Of a DNA stretch of 64,000 nucleotides, positions 1-9,613 are shown in pieces. The stretch is from Aphidius gifuensis. Lineage: Eukaryota; Arthropoda; Insecta; Hymenoptera; Braconidae. Below the pieces are notes generated by a model. It did no database searches. It saw nothing but the letters and a program-made list of their open reading frames with translations, and had not been told where the DNA came from. Position 1 is the stretch's first letter, and every line of letters starts with the position of its first letter. The stretch is from the NCBI RefSeq assembly GCF_014905175.1, contig NC_057789.1:15490876-15554875 (forward strand), in the 5' to 3' direction. The translations under genes were made by a program, and so were the position numbers.

Positions 1-200
1 CTAATGACTAGACTACACTACAACACCAGAACTACACTTTTACTACAGAAATTCACTACGAAAAGTGCAGTAGTAATGAAAAACAACTACTACACTACTA
101 CACCTTACTACACAACAGACTGAGACTACTACTACCCGTGTAGAACTCAACATGGCCAAGCGTTGGATAATGCTGGTAAGATATCCGCCAATCATTGGCA
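1..200. repeat. ACTAC-rich low-complexity tract
   Basis: The first 150 bases are built from many short CTAC/ACTAC words in both orientations, with no reading frame. It lies just outside the first virus-like genes. It could be a decayed terminal repeat of the Polinton-like element, but no matching tract was found near 23 kb, so only the simple repeat is supported. Confidence 0.45.
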
Positions 201-352
201 AACATTGATGGGCCATTAATGTGCCAGACCTGGAGCGTTACGTTAATTTAATATAGCCAAGGGAATAAGACTTCCCCTATTTTCCTGTTAGTAGTTATAC
301 AGGGCCGGTTCTGGACCAGTAGACGAGAGGATGAAGGGGGCAGGGGACAGGA

Positions 353-629
353 TTCTCGAAACTTCGGAATGACGTCATCGAAAATTCTAGAAAGTTCTTG
401 AATATGCTGGAAAGTTCTAGAACTTTCTAGAATTGATGACGTCATCGATCTTTCTGGAATATTCCGTGATGACGTCGCTAACATTAGACGTCATCGATTC
501 TTGAACATTCGATGCGGGAACGAGGGGACTTCTCGAAACTTCCAACTGACGTCATCGAAAGTTCTAGAATATTCCAGAATGTTCTCGAAGCTCGTAACAT
601 AAAACATAAAACATTTGATGATGACGTCG
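353..629. promoter_or_regulatory. Heat-shock element array interleaved with CRE/ATF palindromes
   Basis: Seven blocks of alternating GAA and TTC triplets in perfect 5-bp register, the binding pattern of heat-shock factor, lie at 353-365 (3 units), 380-402 (5), 410-432 (5), 452-464 (3), 498-510 (3), 530-542 (3) and 557-589 (7). Between them are three exact TGACGTCA palindromes (370, 437, 547) and three copies with one mismatch (470, 486, 622), the CREB/ATF consensus. The array sits 115-390 bp upstream of the short ORF at 744. The sequence pattern is seen directly; heat or stress induction is inferred. Confidence 0.8.
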
Positions 630-662
630 TCAATTAATAACTAGAAATTGGAGGGGTGAGTT

Positions 663-721
663 CTATAAGAATAGGAATTTTCCATTTAAAGAATTAGTCT
701 TTCGAAGTTTCTCGTGTCAGT
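663..721 (+). promoter_or_regulatory. Possible core promoter for the ORF at 744
   Basis: A weak TATA-like word (CTATAAGA at about 663) is followed by TCAGT at 717-721, the arthropod initiator. The spacing of about 50 bp is longer than the usual 25-30, so only the initiator is moderately credible. Confidence 0.3.
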
Positions 722-743
722 CACATTGAAATAAAAAATAAAA

Positions 744-851
744 ATGGCAGCGATCGTTGACATTCAAGGTTTCCAACTACCTAGTAAGCTCATAGTTTCA
801 GTTGAATTTTTTCTTTATCCGAAACTCGAATGTATAGTACAACTATTCTAG
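744..851 (+). pseudogene. Truncated 35-aa virus-element ORF
   Basis: An ATG in an A-rich context opens a 35-residue frame whose first 18 residues (MAAIVDIQGFQLPSKLIV) look like the start of a short protein common in insect virus-like transposons. The match then stops and the frame runs into sequence antisense to the capsid-type gene, ending at TAG 849-851. A deletion therefore seems to have joined the start of one gene to the tail of the convergent one. Promoter elements upstream are far better preserved than the ORF. The family assignment is from recollection and needs a search. Confidence 0.4.
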
Positions 852-1456
852 TTTTTCAATAGCAATTTGCGCAGTTTCTGCTGCTACTGTTTTCAGATAT
901 TCATTGGTATCAGTATTTGATCTTGTAAGAATGAGCTCATGCTTTGCATTCATAATCACTTTACGATAATCTTCAGCAAATCCAAGTAGTTAGCTCAATG
1001 GTATTGATACATCAAAGTATCCATTATTATTGTTTATAGTAGAGTCTGTCCAGCCTGAATTTTCTAATAGTGCTTTCTGATTAGGTGAAAGTGATACATA
1101 ACCTTTCATAAGAGTTGTGATTCCAAAATTCTTACTATGATCCACTTCAATAGCATTTCTTTCATAACGGATTCTTTAAATAAATGAGCAACAGCTATTT
1201 TTACTAGACTGGTAGTATTTACAACAGCAGTTCCATCATCTTTTGTAAATTTTCCCTGAATATGTAGAGTACTTTTAGATGATAGTATACACAAATCTTG
1301 ATGTTGAAGTCCAATTCTTATTTCATCATTATTATTGGAAGATGGTGCTCCATATGGTCGATGGGCATGAAGTTCATAATAAGCTATAGACTCATAAAAA
1401 ACAATCGTATTTTGAATATTTAAAATTTCTTCCATGGTAGAAAACAAAAAAGACAA
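843..1456 (-). pseudogene. Decayed major-capsid-type (hexon-like) gene of a Polinton/adintovirus-like element
   Basis: Read on the minus strand, the product begins near 1435 (MEEILN...). It runs through a segment with HAHRPYG, NNNDEIRI and LHIQGKFTKDDGTAV, shifts frame near 1165, continues through a stretch ending GYFDVSIPLS, meets a stop near 990, and resumes with LGFAEDYRKV down to the stop at 843-845. The expected C-terminal half is missing, so the gene is frameshifted, interrupted and truncated. It lies in the same orientation as, and downstream of, the protease and second virion-type gene, as in a Polinton morphogenesis block. The capsid role is inferred from family resemblance and neighbours. 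Confidence 0.5.
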
Positions 1457-1632
1457 TACAATTTTATTTTTATTTTCTTTGACGTGGTCTGAAGTTGAGA
1501 CTCTTGAGGAATTGAATGTTTTGACGTGTTAACCTTTTGAGCGTCTGATGATGACTGATAGGTTTTTGACATGTTTATTTCTTTATACATATAGCTACTT
1601 CCGATTGTTCTCTTTTGAAAGACGATACCCAT
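1420..1632 (-). CDS. Short ORF between two virion-type genes
   Basis: A 70-aa frame starts right at the end of the upstream virion-type gene and overlaps the start of the capsid-type gene. It is rich in Ser, Gln and Lys with no recognisable domain. It could be a tiny real gene or only the leftover 3' region of its neighbour. Nothing beyond its position supports it. Confidence 0.2.
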   Translation of the reverse strand: MGIVFQKRTIGSSYMYKEINMSKTYQSSSDAQKVNTSKHSIPQESQLQTTSKKIKIKLYCLFCFLPWKKF

Positions 1633-2390
1633 TATTTTATACTTTTCACATGTAAGCTTATTGTTATGACTTCTCCTCGAAAATTTACTAAATCTCCGTC
1701 TTGATCTACAATTTTTAATTGGAGATGATATATTGCTCGGACGGTGACTGGGAGATAAATTATATGTGAAGGTCCTTCAATGATCTTATATCCAGGCGGA
1801 ACACCAGGAAAAAATTCATGAATAGTGTGAACTTGTTGATTATTCAAATATGCACCTGTTGTTATATTACATTCAACACGTAGAGCATTAACTTTTAATA
1901 TTGTCACTGGTAAATCGGATTTATGAGTTACATTAGGTTCTAAGATTTGAGGTGAACATCCTAATAATCTTCCAATAGAATCTTCAGGAATAAAATTTAT
2001 CGGATGATCACATGTAATTTCACAACACAGTTCAGTATTATTTGGTTAAAGACTTATGGAAACCATTTGCAGAAGGTATTTTTCAATGTCTTCGATTTCA
2101 TAACTTCCTGTCGGTATATATAGAATAATTTCACTTTCATAACCAATATAAAATTTATTCTTATGTAAATCAATATTAGGTATCGAATTAGAAGTAAGTA
2201 ACTCAACAAGTCCGACAACATAGGTTTTCTCAGGTGATAATTCAATTGGTGGATAATACTGTGCTTCTAGCACTGATGATGTTCCAGACAACGTCAACGT
2301 AAACGTGTCATCCATGACTGATAAACAAGATTTGTTTGTAATCGTATTTATAGCTCTCCAGTCAAAAATTTTAAACATAAATGTCCGCAA
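1632..2390 (-). pseudogene. Second virion-type protein (penton/minor-capsid candidate), one stop codon
   Basis: One minus-strand frame of about 252 codons is open from 2390 to 1632 except for a single TAA near 2045. The N-terminal part has a beta-rich pattern (TFTLTLSGTSSVLEAQYYPP, then YVVGLVELLTSNSIPN), and the C-terminal part has GPSHIIYLPVTV and LKIVDQDGDLVNF. The same frame and sense pattern continue across the stop, so it is most likely a single-base nonsense mutation. The gene overlaps the end of the protease and precedes the capsid-type gene. A jelly-roll penton role is plausible from order and size but is not proven by motifs. Confidence 0.5.
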
Positions 2391-2936
2391 ATTACTGTAT
2401 CATAATTTTGAAATTGTTGATAATTATATTGAATGCTACCAACATCGAGATTGTTTACGAGATCTTTAGGTGGTTGTAGATTTCCAAAGCTATCAAAATA
2501 AATGACTTTATTATTTCTTTTTTAATATGCTACCCAGTGAGTACCAGAGCCATCTTTGTCATCGAGATTTATAATGGCTGATTCATATTTCCATGGTTTA
2601 GTAGTTGGTGAATCATTTCTCATGAAAACTCCTCTTAAGTATGGAATATTCATAGCTTTAGCGAATTTTATAAGATCAATATTTGTGAGTGCTCGATGTA
2701 GTAGCTTTACGTGTTTTTTGTCAGTTTTGAAAATAAACCCATTCCTTTTTTATATAGCTGAAGATATAAGCCTTTACCCAATGCGATTTCTTCCATTTTT
2801 GTACTGTGACGTTTATTTTCTTCAAATTGTCGTTTGGCAGCACTAGCATCTTTTATTGCTTTTGTTATACTAGCACCCCCACTCGAAGCTCCAACATCAC
2901 TTAAACCAGCTTTTCAATTATAAAGTTGATGACTCA
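2341..2936 (-). pseudogene. Adenain-like cysteine protease (Polinton/adintovirus maturation protease), decayed
   Basis: Minus-strand translation from ATG at about 2936 gives a short N-terminal segment, a stop, a Lys-rich helical stretch, a frame change near 2710, then a protease-like core. Visible catalytic elements are GTHWVAY (His codon near 2537), YFDSFGN (Asp near 2487) and CGHLCLKF (Cys near 2380), in the His-Asp-Cys order of adenovirus-type proteases. A TAA follows the GTHWVAY motif. In these elements the protease matures the capsid. The gene is divergent from the 98-aa ORF at 2989 and heads the minus-strand virion block. Motif order makes the assignment fairly firm; at least two stops and a frameshift make it non-functional. 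Confidence 0.62.
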
Positions 2937-2988
2937 TTAATAAATAATGATGATATAAATAATTTTATAAAAATTATTAAATCAACGA

Positions 2989-3285
2989 ATGCTCAGTAAA
3001 TATATTTTAAACTCTAATGCTGGACTGAGAAAAGAAACAATTGCTAAGTATGAAAAATATATTTTACCATTTATGGAATCTTCAACGAAAACTGGTACAT
3101 CGTTACCTCGTTATAAAGTTACAAACAAAACTAACAGATTTGATTACGTTTATTGGGATAATCCCAACGAGCTTGTTGATCGTCTCCGATTAATATTATC
3201 ATCTCAAGTAGCAGGTAACCCAAACCATACTAACGAAATCATTTTAATAATTGAAGAATTGAGAGAAGCTGGAATCATCTATTAA
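2989..3285 (+). CDS. Intact 98-aa Polinton-associated ORF of unknown function
   Basis: A complete ATG-to-TAA frame gives a charged, probably helical protein with no transmembrane segment. Its second half (FDYVYWDNPNELVDRLRLIL, then NEIILIIEELREAGIIY) resembles a short ORF often found in insect Polinton-like copies. It starts 53 bp from the divergent protease, so the two may share a promoter. It is the only undamaged frame in the left block, which could be chance given its length. Its molecular role is unknown. Confidence 0.5.
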   Translation: MLSKYILNSNAGLRKETIAKYEKYILPFMESSTKTGTSLPRYKVTNKTNRFDYVYWDNPNELVDRLRLILSSQVAGNPNHTNEIILIIEELREAGIIY

Positions 3286-3332
3286 TTGATATACATCTTT
3301 GGCTTCAGCTCAGTTGCTTATCAGCTGTCAAG

Positions 3333-3667
3333 ATGAGTATCGATATTTTTGGCCGACAACCAAAAAATAAAAATGCGTTAATAAATGAGCGTTTCAATAG
3401 AACACTAAGAATAAAATGTGGGAAAAATTTACTTATCAATGATCCTACATATGGTTAGAAATTTTACCACATGTGCTTGAAAATTATAATAATTCAACAC
3501 ATAGAACAATAAAAATGGAACCAATAAATGTTAATCAAACAAATGAGAAATTTCTATCGAAAAATATTTGTAAAAATTTTCAAGTGAAACACCATATCAA
3601 AAATAAATTTATTTATATATATTTAAGCATTGGACTCTTTTCGTTAAAAGTATTTATAATTAATTAA
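3333..3667 (+). pseudogene. Deletion fusion: virion-protein start joined to a Polinton-type integrase fragment
   Basis: ATG 3333 opens with MSIDIFGRQ, like the start of a tail/fibre-type protein in these elements, but within a dozen codons it passes into ERFNRTLR, typical of the rve integrase core C-terminus. After a TAG at 3456 and a frame change, a second segment follows with LPHVLENYNNSTHRTI and INVNQTNEKFLS, the region after the catalytic core. The catalytic Asp residues are absent. The piece is too short to work. Its position beside the capsid and protease remnants supports an original Polinton gene set. It ends where CACTA-like sequence begins. Confidence 0.5.
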
Positions 3668-3671
3668 AAGA

Positions 3672-4193
3672 TGAAATTACAGAGTGTCAGTTAAAACAAT
3701 CTGATATTTGTCTGAGAATATTCGTCAGAGATATAAAAGTATTATATACTAATAGACAGTATACATATAATGTTCACCAACTTTTACGTTTGGCTATTCC
3801 TGGTAAACGATGGGGACCTCTCTGGGCCACTTCAGCTTTTTCATTTGTACATTATAATGGGTTCATAGGTGATTGTGTTCATGGAACTAAACATCAAGCA
3901 ACGGAGATAATTAAAAATCTTAAAATGGTGCAATCCTTTCGAGTTTTGCAAAATTTGTGCCACGAGAAACAGAGCATTCGTGAGGGAGATCGAATTGAAT
4001 TACTCGGTGCAACAAGTAATTACAAAAAATTTATTTATAACAAAGAGAGCATGATTATAAAATCGTGTTATGGCAAATTGCAAGATTTGCAGTTTTTTAG
4101 TAGGGCTAAAATTAAAGGAAAAACTTTCTCATCCCAAATTTGTAAAGTCACAAAAAATGATGATTCATTGGTAAAATTTACGTTAGATGATGA
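3672..4193 (+). pseudogene. CACTA/EnSpm-like transposase C-terminal fragment, part 1
   Basis: An open frame from about 3672 contains RWGPLWATSAFSFVHYNGF, VHGTKHQATEII and later QFFSRAKIKGKTFSSQ, resembling the region downstream of the catalytic core in insect CACTA-like transposases. The frame stops because a hAT element is inserted after an Asp-rich stretch ending LDDD. The remainder resumes at 7251. No catalytic residues are present in the window, so this is a 5'-truncated relic. Assignment rests on recollected family pattern. Confidence 0.5.
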
Positions 4194-4294
4194 CAGTGCC
4201 GTAACAAAGAATTTTTGCGCCCTGGGCAAAATTATATTTTGCGCCCTATTTTTATCGATATAATATATGAAAAAAAAATCATTTGTTAGGTGTA

Positions 4295-4771
4295 CCCTGG
4301 TAGAAATAATCTCTCCTGATTTTCTCCGGATTTTCTACGTAATTGAGACTTCCGGAGATATTTACGGATATCAAGAACTTCATCGTGAATCCACCATCAT
4401 TCGCGATTTGAGTGAACGATCCCGGTTTCATGATAAATCCAGGAAGAATTTAATAAAAATAATAAAAATTTTTAAACACCATCGAAAATAACATTTTATT
4501 TACGGAGTAACCTCCAGACTATTTCTATAATATCTCCGGATTTTTTCCGGAATTTTGACTTTAAAAAACACACACAAAAAAATGGAAAAATTAATAAGAA
4601 AAAGTAGAAATAAGAGTTTGCATACGAAAAATAAAAAAGAAATTTTTTCTGAAAAAATCCGGAGAAAACCCGAAAAAACTCCGGAATAATACCGGAAGTC
4701 TCAATTGCGTAGAAAATCTGGAGAAATCCGGAGATAATCTGGAGAAAATCCGGAGATTATTTCTACCAGGG
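4295..4771. mobile_element. MITE with CCCTGGTAGAAATAAT inverted ends, copy 1
   Basis: The ends are perfect inverted repeats (CCCTGGTAGAAATAATCTC against GAGATTATTTCTACCAGGG). Inside are many CCGGA words and long imperfect complementarity between halves. A second, shorter copy lies at 27277-27605. No coding capacity. The TSD is unclear here; at the second copy it appears to be 2 bp. Confidence 0.75.
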
Positions 4772-4984
4772 TGATATAGATGAAGAATGAATCATTACGA
4801 AATCAAAACAGTTTTTGTCTTCTAGCATTGTCACTGGAAAACTTATCTATGGTGCCTCCTGTGAGGTGTTTCAATTGTTTTGAGTTACGTATTACTTCAT
4901 CTATCATGATGTCTCATCCAGAGTCTATTGAAGATACAATCAATTTGGCACAATGATTCTATTTTATTATAGAAAAAATTGCAG

Positions 4985-5310
4985 AGAAATTAATCTAGAT
5001 TATGAAATAATTTATTTGGTTACATCTAATCCTTAGCAAAAGTTGCCAATAGCTCTTTTTGATTAATTAATTATGGCAAATGTATCAAGGGAAAGAATGT
5101 AACCAAATATATTAATTCCTAGTCTCAATTGATTTTTAAGCAATATCTCCTATCATAAATTGAAATTATTGTCTAAAATAGCTAAAGAATTTATTTAGAC
5201 TAGGAAATAATATATTTGGTTATACATTCTTTCCTCAGCAATAATTGGCAATAGCTTTTTTATTAATTAATTATGGCAAATGTTGCTAAGAAAAGGATGT
5301 GACCAAATAA
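4985..5310. repeat. Palindromic repeat block
   Basis: Two inverted and partly tandem units share an ATTGGCAATAGCT-type word, TTAATTAATTATGGCAAATG and a terminal YCTTAGC/GCTAAG pair. The architecture resembles the larger palindromic satellite at 27.05-27.95 kb, with diverged sequence. Confidence 0.5.
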
Positions 5311-5547
5311 AAAAATTCCTTTGGCCTATAGTCAATACAAGTAGAATAAAAATCGGTCCATTATTTAACCTGCGTTCGTGGTTAAGTCTGTTAAGGGATT
5401 TGGACGATTTTTTTCGGAATATGAGAAAGAAATGAAATTTATACAGTAGATTTTTGAAATACTAATACATTTTATGTGATTTTTTGGTAATTGTTTGGAA
5501 GCTTGTTTTTTTTTATTAATTTTTAAAGTTGACAACTTTTAACATTG

Positions 5548-6548
5548 GCTCTTATTAGGGCTTCATGCGGTACGAGACGAGACGAGATTCGACGAGTCTC
5601 GGTATCGGTCTCGCTCGTTCGCACCAGGTCTCGGTCTCGGTCTCGGTCTCGCAATTTTAAGATTTTAGGTCTCGGTCTCGTCTCGCAAGTATCGCCGGGT
5701 CTCGCTTTTATACTAATATTTATTCGTCCAAGTAAAGTAAAAAAAGTGATTGAATAATACCATGTATATCAAATTCGTGTAAAATAAAAACAATGAATAT
5801 TGTATTACCTAATTTTTTTAAAATTATAAAATATAAAATAATGCAATAAATATTGAATTATTTTAATTAATAAATTGATTATTAATTTTAATATTAATAA
5901 AATTGATTAATCATACAAAATTATGACGAGAATTATTTTTATATACGACGTTTGTTTTTTATCGAGTATCCTATTTTTTCCATCTCATTTTCTAGTTCTT
6001 CAACAAATGTCATATTTGAAGAGGCGTTATCAGTTGTAATACCTTGAACTTCCGATTCTAAACCAAAGTTTTTTAAATTAGTCTGAGAAAAGTCTTTAGA
6101 AATGCCATAAACAAATAGTATATTTTCTTGTTTTTTTTTCTTTTACTTCATCGATATGTATTTTTTTTCCAAGAAGTAAATCATTGCTTTTGAAACATCA
6201 AATACAAAAAATATCAGTTGAGGAAAATATAATTGGCGTAACTTAAGTCTTTACAATTTTCATTGATACATAAGGCTTGTAAATATCTTGTGACTCTGGC
6301 GTCAGTGCCCTACTGTGCAGTGTCTTACTGTGCAGGAATATAACAGTTCTTTTTTTTGAATATGATTCGATACGGTAAGAGGGAAAAAAAAAAAAAAAAA
6401 AAAATATTATTTAAAATTTTCAGAGTCTCGCGAGACTAGCGAGACTTTCAGACGATAGTCTCGGTCTCGGTCTCGGTCTCGCGTCTCGCGAGACGACGCA
6501 TGCGAGACCGAGACTAGTCTCGGTACCGCATGAAGCCCTAGCTCTTAT
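5548..6548. mobile_element. hAT MITE (985 bp) with GGTCTC-rich subterminal repeats and 8-bp TSD
   Basis: The element spans 5556-6540. Inverted ends TAGGGCTTCATGCGGTAC are followed on both sides by dense GGTCTC/GAGACC repeats. The 8-bp duplication GCTCTTAT (5548-5555 and 6541-6548) marks hAT insertion. It retains a scrap of transposase on the minus strand, so it derives by deletion from an autonomous hAT. This is the innermost of the nested insertions here. Confidence 0.85.
5948..6124 (-). pseudogene. hAT transposase fragment
   Basis: A minus-strand stretch of about 55 codons reads through FVYGISKDFSQTNLKNFG, GITTDNASSNMTFV and EELENEMEK. The TDNASSN word is the conserved second catalytic Asp region of hAT transposases. 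No other transposase domain survives in the MITE, so this is an internal-deletion relic. Confidence 0.6.
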
Positions 6549-7250
6549 GGAGAATGCGATTTTTGTCAAAAAAAAATCCATTAAAATACCAATATCTCCA
6601 ATCGACAATATGACATCATGAAAAAAAATAAAAGAGGTTTGGAGCTTAGTTTTTTTACAATTAATAATTGAAGTATAAAAAAATTTATTTTTATGAGGAA
6701 TTATTGAAAAATTACTAGAGACCTCTTGCGGATGACTTCTAGAAACACAATATTTCTATGAGTGCGAAAAAGACAAAAAACAGAGAAAAAATGTTGTCTC
6801 ACTCTTCGTTTTAAAAAAATCGTCCAAATCCCTTAAAATACGATGTTAGTGATAGGTAGAATCAGGTAGAATTTTAAAGTATAGAGGATCGTGTCTTGGC
6901 CGTTGTCAGAAGAAACAAAGAAAAAATTTCAATCGAAATTATTAAGTATTTTTTAATTTACGTCGTATTTTGCATTTTTAATATTGTTTTTGGACGATTG
7001 TCTCTAAACGAACAATGGCAATAATAAGGACGATTACCTTCAAATTTAGAAAGACAATCATGTTTATGTAATACCCGAATGATCATAAATGACAGTAGTC
7101 AATTTATTTCCTGAAAATAAATTTTTTTTTCAATTGTTTTAAAAAGAATATTTTTTTTCTTGTCACGCGCTTCTAAGTGCGCCCCTCTTTACACTGCGCC
7201 CTGGGCAGTTGCCTCTCTTGCCCACCCCTTGTTACGGCACTGGATGATGA

Positions 7251-7430
7251 CATCGTATATGCTTCTTTTCGATTTTTTTGTAAAATTAATAATAAATTAA
7301 TGGTGATGTTTGAAAGATTGATAACAGAAGCTGATGAAATGTTTGTTCACGAAGAATCTAGTTTAGTAGTCGATCATATTATACCATTTGAAATGGCAAA
7401 TATCTTCTATCTACAGGCGAGCTACTGAAT
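7251..7430 (+). pseudogene. CACTA/EnSpm-like transposase fragment, part 2
   Basis: Directly after the right 8-bp TSD the frame continues with DIVYASFRFF, FERLITEADEMF and VVDHIIPFEMANI, matching in style the end of part 1 at 4193. It is then cut by a TA-flanked MITE at 7414. Together the two parts show that the hAT and the MITE each landed inside an already established CACTA-like gene. Confidence 0.5.
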
Positions 7431-7719
7431 GTTTGGATCTGAGTATTTTTTCTTAAAGCTTATGACTCCCCTTCTATGCGTCCACTAAGTCACACACACA
7501 TTTATAAAAAAATAAACGATGTAAATCGAGTGCTGCCGAGTTTACTTTGAGATAGCCGACATCAGCCGAAATCACCATGTCTCGGCAGCACTCGGTTTAC
7601 ATCGTTTATTTTTTTATAAATGTATGCAAATGTATGTGTGACTTACTGGACGCATAGAAGGGGAATCATAGGCTTCAAGAAAAAATACTCAGATCCAAAC
7701 ATTCAGTAGCTCGCCTGTA
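7412..7719. mobile_element. Foldback MITE, Tc1/mariner-type TA target
   Basis: The 304-bp unit at 7414-7717 is one long imperfect palindrome, with ends CAGGCGAGCTACTGAATG and the complement, flanked by TA on both sides. The central part pairs AAATAAACGATGTAAA and CGAGTGCTGCCGAG with their complements. Transcribed, it would form a hairpin of more than 120 bp. Non-coding. Confidence 0.75.
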
Positions 7720-9613
7720 CGTAATATTTCTCTTCTAAAAGCTATTACTAGTCTAATAAAAGTCAGTCAATATGTATTCAGCCAAATCAATTAAATATGG
7801 TTATGTAGCCAATAAAATAGTCATTATATTATGCTTCTGAATCGAAACTTCTTTTTCTATTTAATTCTAATTTTAGTTGTCATAAGTAAAGTTGCTTTGT
7901 AAAATTAATACTGACCGTAAGAATTAATAATTGTAACGAATTTCCATCAATTGAATATTGATCAGTTTTACTTCGTTTAAATAAATAATAAAATCTAATA
8001 GTATCAGTCTTTTCTTGTTCAACCGTGGTACCAAAAATGTATAGTGTGCCACTGGAGAAAAAACTGTTTTTTGTTGTATGTGTTGTTAAATCGAATGTAG
8101 GTGTGCTATTATTGCCTGAAACAAGACACAATCCAATGATTTATAGCTCATAGCTTCATTCCAAGGTCGAAGAAATTTATCAAATTCGTGAAGAAATAAA
8201 AAAAGAAAAACCGTTATTCCAAAATTTTTTGGCGTAGCGTTTTCTTGCTACAAAGAGTACTTACTTACACAGGTTTAAATTTTAAAAGTTGCCAACTTCG
8301 CCAATAAATAACGAGTCATATCCACGGTCAAATAATCTGGAACCATTTTAGTAAACCAATTAACGAGTTTTCGAAACGATTTGACCTAAGAATTTGTAAA
8401 CATGGCCGTCCTAATTCTCATAAATCTAGTTATATATTCCCAGTCGACGTGATTTTCCTAGTAATTTTAATGGAACGTACCCCAGGAAGCTCAAGATCGC
8501 GATCTTTAGAAAAATTTTGATATTTTGTTGTGGTAAACATGCTGCTGCTACTGAGTGCAGGGCCATGACGACTAGAAGACAGGATAGCTATTTTTGACAT
8601 AATTATCCGCAAGTTATTCCGAGTGACTAGAATGAATATTTTGTAAAAATTAACCCTCATTTATGGCTTGATTTTTTTTCCTCAATGGTTTTCATCAATG
8701 ACTATATCGCTTCTGAGCGTTTCCATGTTATCCTATGAAACTGGGATAATCATGTCGAGGAATAGCTATCCGGGAGTGCTATTCTTGGCTCCATGAAAAA
8801 CATCCATGAAAATTATTAATTAGCGACTGAAAATTATTAAGAAGCGACTTTACTTTTCCATGTCGCTGCAATAATTCATACCGGCGAATAGATGTTGCGG
8901 GTGAAAAGTAAAGTTTCTTCTTGATATTTTTCATGTAAATTAACGATATTTTGGTGAAATAGGCTAAGAAAACATGGAATATGATAGATACATGAAAATT
9001 ATTAGGAAACGGCTTAACTTTCCCTTGATGCCGTGAAAACTTATGACGGTGAATAGATGTTGAGGGACCCACAACATTGGACCGAAAATACAACACTTTT
9101 ATGAAAATCAAGCTGTCACGTGCTCAAAAGCCAATCTGCGCAATCTGCTTATCGTAACACTTATTTTTATAATTTAGAATCAAATTATTGAATTTTTAAC
9201 AGATTTTTATTATCGTAAATCTCTATAAACACTGCAATGACCATGTCACTGCAGTGCCTCACTCACAAGCGCTGCCAGCGGAGAAAAAAAAGCTTTAAAC
9301 TGAAATTATTATTTTGTCCCATTTTGTCCCGTGAATCGGACTGCTCTGCGATGACCTACTCCCAGCTGTTTATCAATTCACAGACATTGCTGCAGGTTAG
9401 AATATGTGTGGAACATCTTACATTTCTATTTTTTTGATTAAGAAAGTTTAGTGATTACGTTCATCTATATTTGATTATTGAAAAAATAGCTACAAAAATT
9501 TCAACAAGTAAGTCATCTTTTCAGTTTATATGTTTGAATATTTTTTTTGACAGAATCTATTGTTTGATTATATACACTGATAATGAACAAATTTTAATTT
9601 TGTAGTCGATAAG
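7720..9613. other. AT-rich stretch, no supported gene
   Basis: ORFs of 66-110 aa on both strands (for example 8779-9111 and 8430-8660, minus) show no recognisable domain or splice logic. One imperfect direct repeat is present (about 8800-8910 against 8990-9070, sharing CATGAAAATTATTA and GGYGAATAGATGTTG). Nothing else is evident. Confidence 0.5.

Larger units (their letters stand above)
5391..6836. mobile_element. TTAA-flanked element (piggyBac-like TSD), 1438 bp
   Basis: Inverted ends GGGATTTGGACGATTTTTTT (from 5395) and its complement (to 6832) are each flanked by TTAA (5391-5394, 6833-6836), the target used by piggyBac-type transposases. The terminal GGG/CCC is reversed from the usual piggyBac CCC/GGG, so the family is uncertain. 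It encodes nothing of its own and is itself split by the hAT MITE at 5556. Confidence 0.65.
4186..7250. mobile_element. hAT-type element (about 3.05 kb, non-autonomous) with 8-bp TSD
   Basis: The element spans 4194-7242. It starts CAGTGCCGTAAC and ends with the exact reverse complement GTTACGGCACTG, and both ends carry GCGCCCTGGGC-type subterminal motifs. The 8-bp direct repeat GATGATGA flanks it (4186-4193, 7243-7250), which with CAGTG ends is diagnostic of hAT. It interrupts the CACTA-like frame, and that frame resumes directly after the right TSD. It carries no transposase of its own; the interior holds a MITE, a palindromic repeat and a further nested element. Confidence 0.85.

Noticed and set aside
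2556..2846. 96-aa plus-strand ORF
   Set aside because: Antisense of the adenain-like protease relic, which has clear catalytic motifs on the minus strand.
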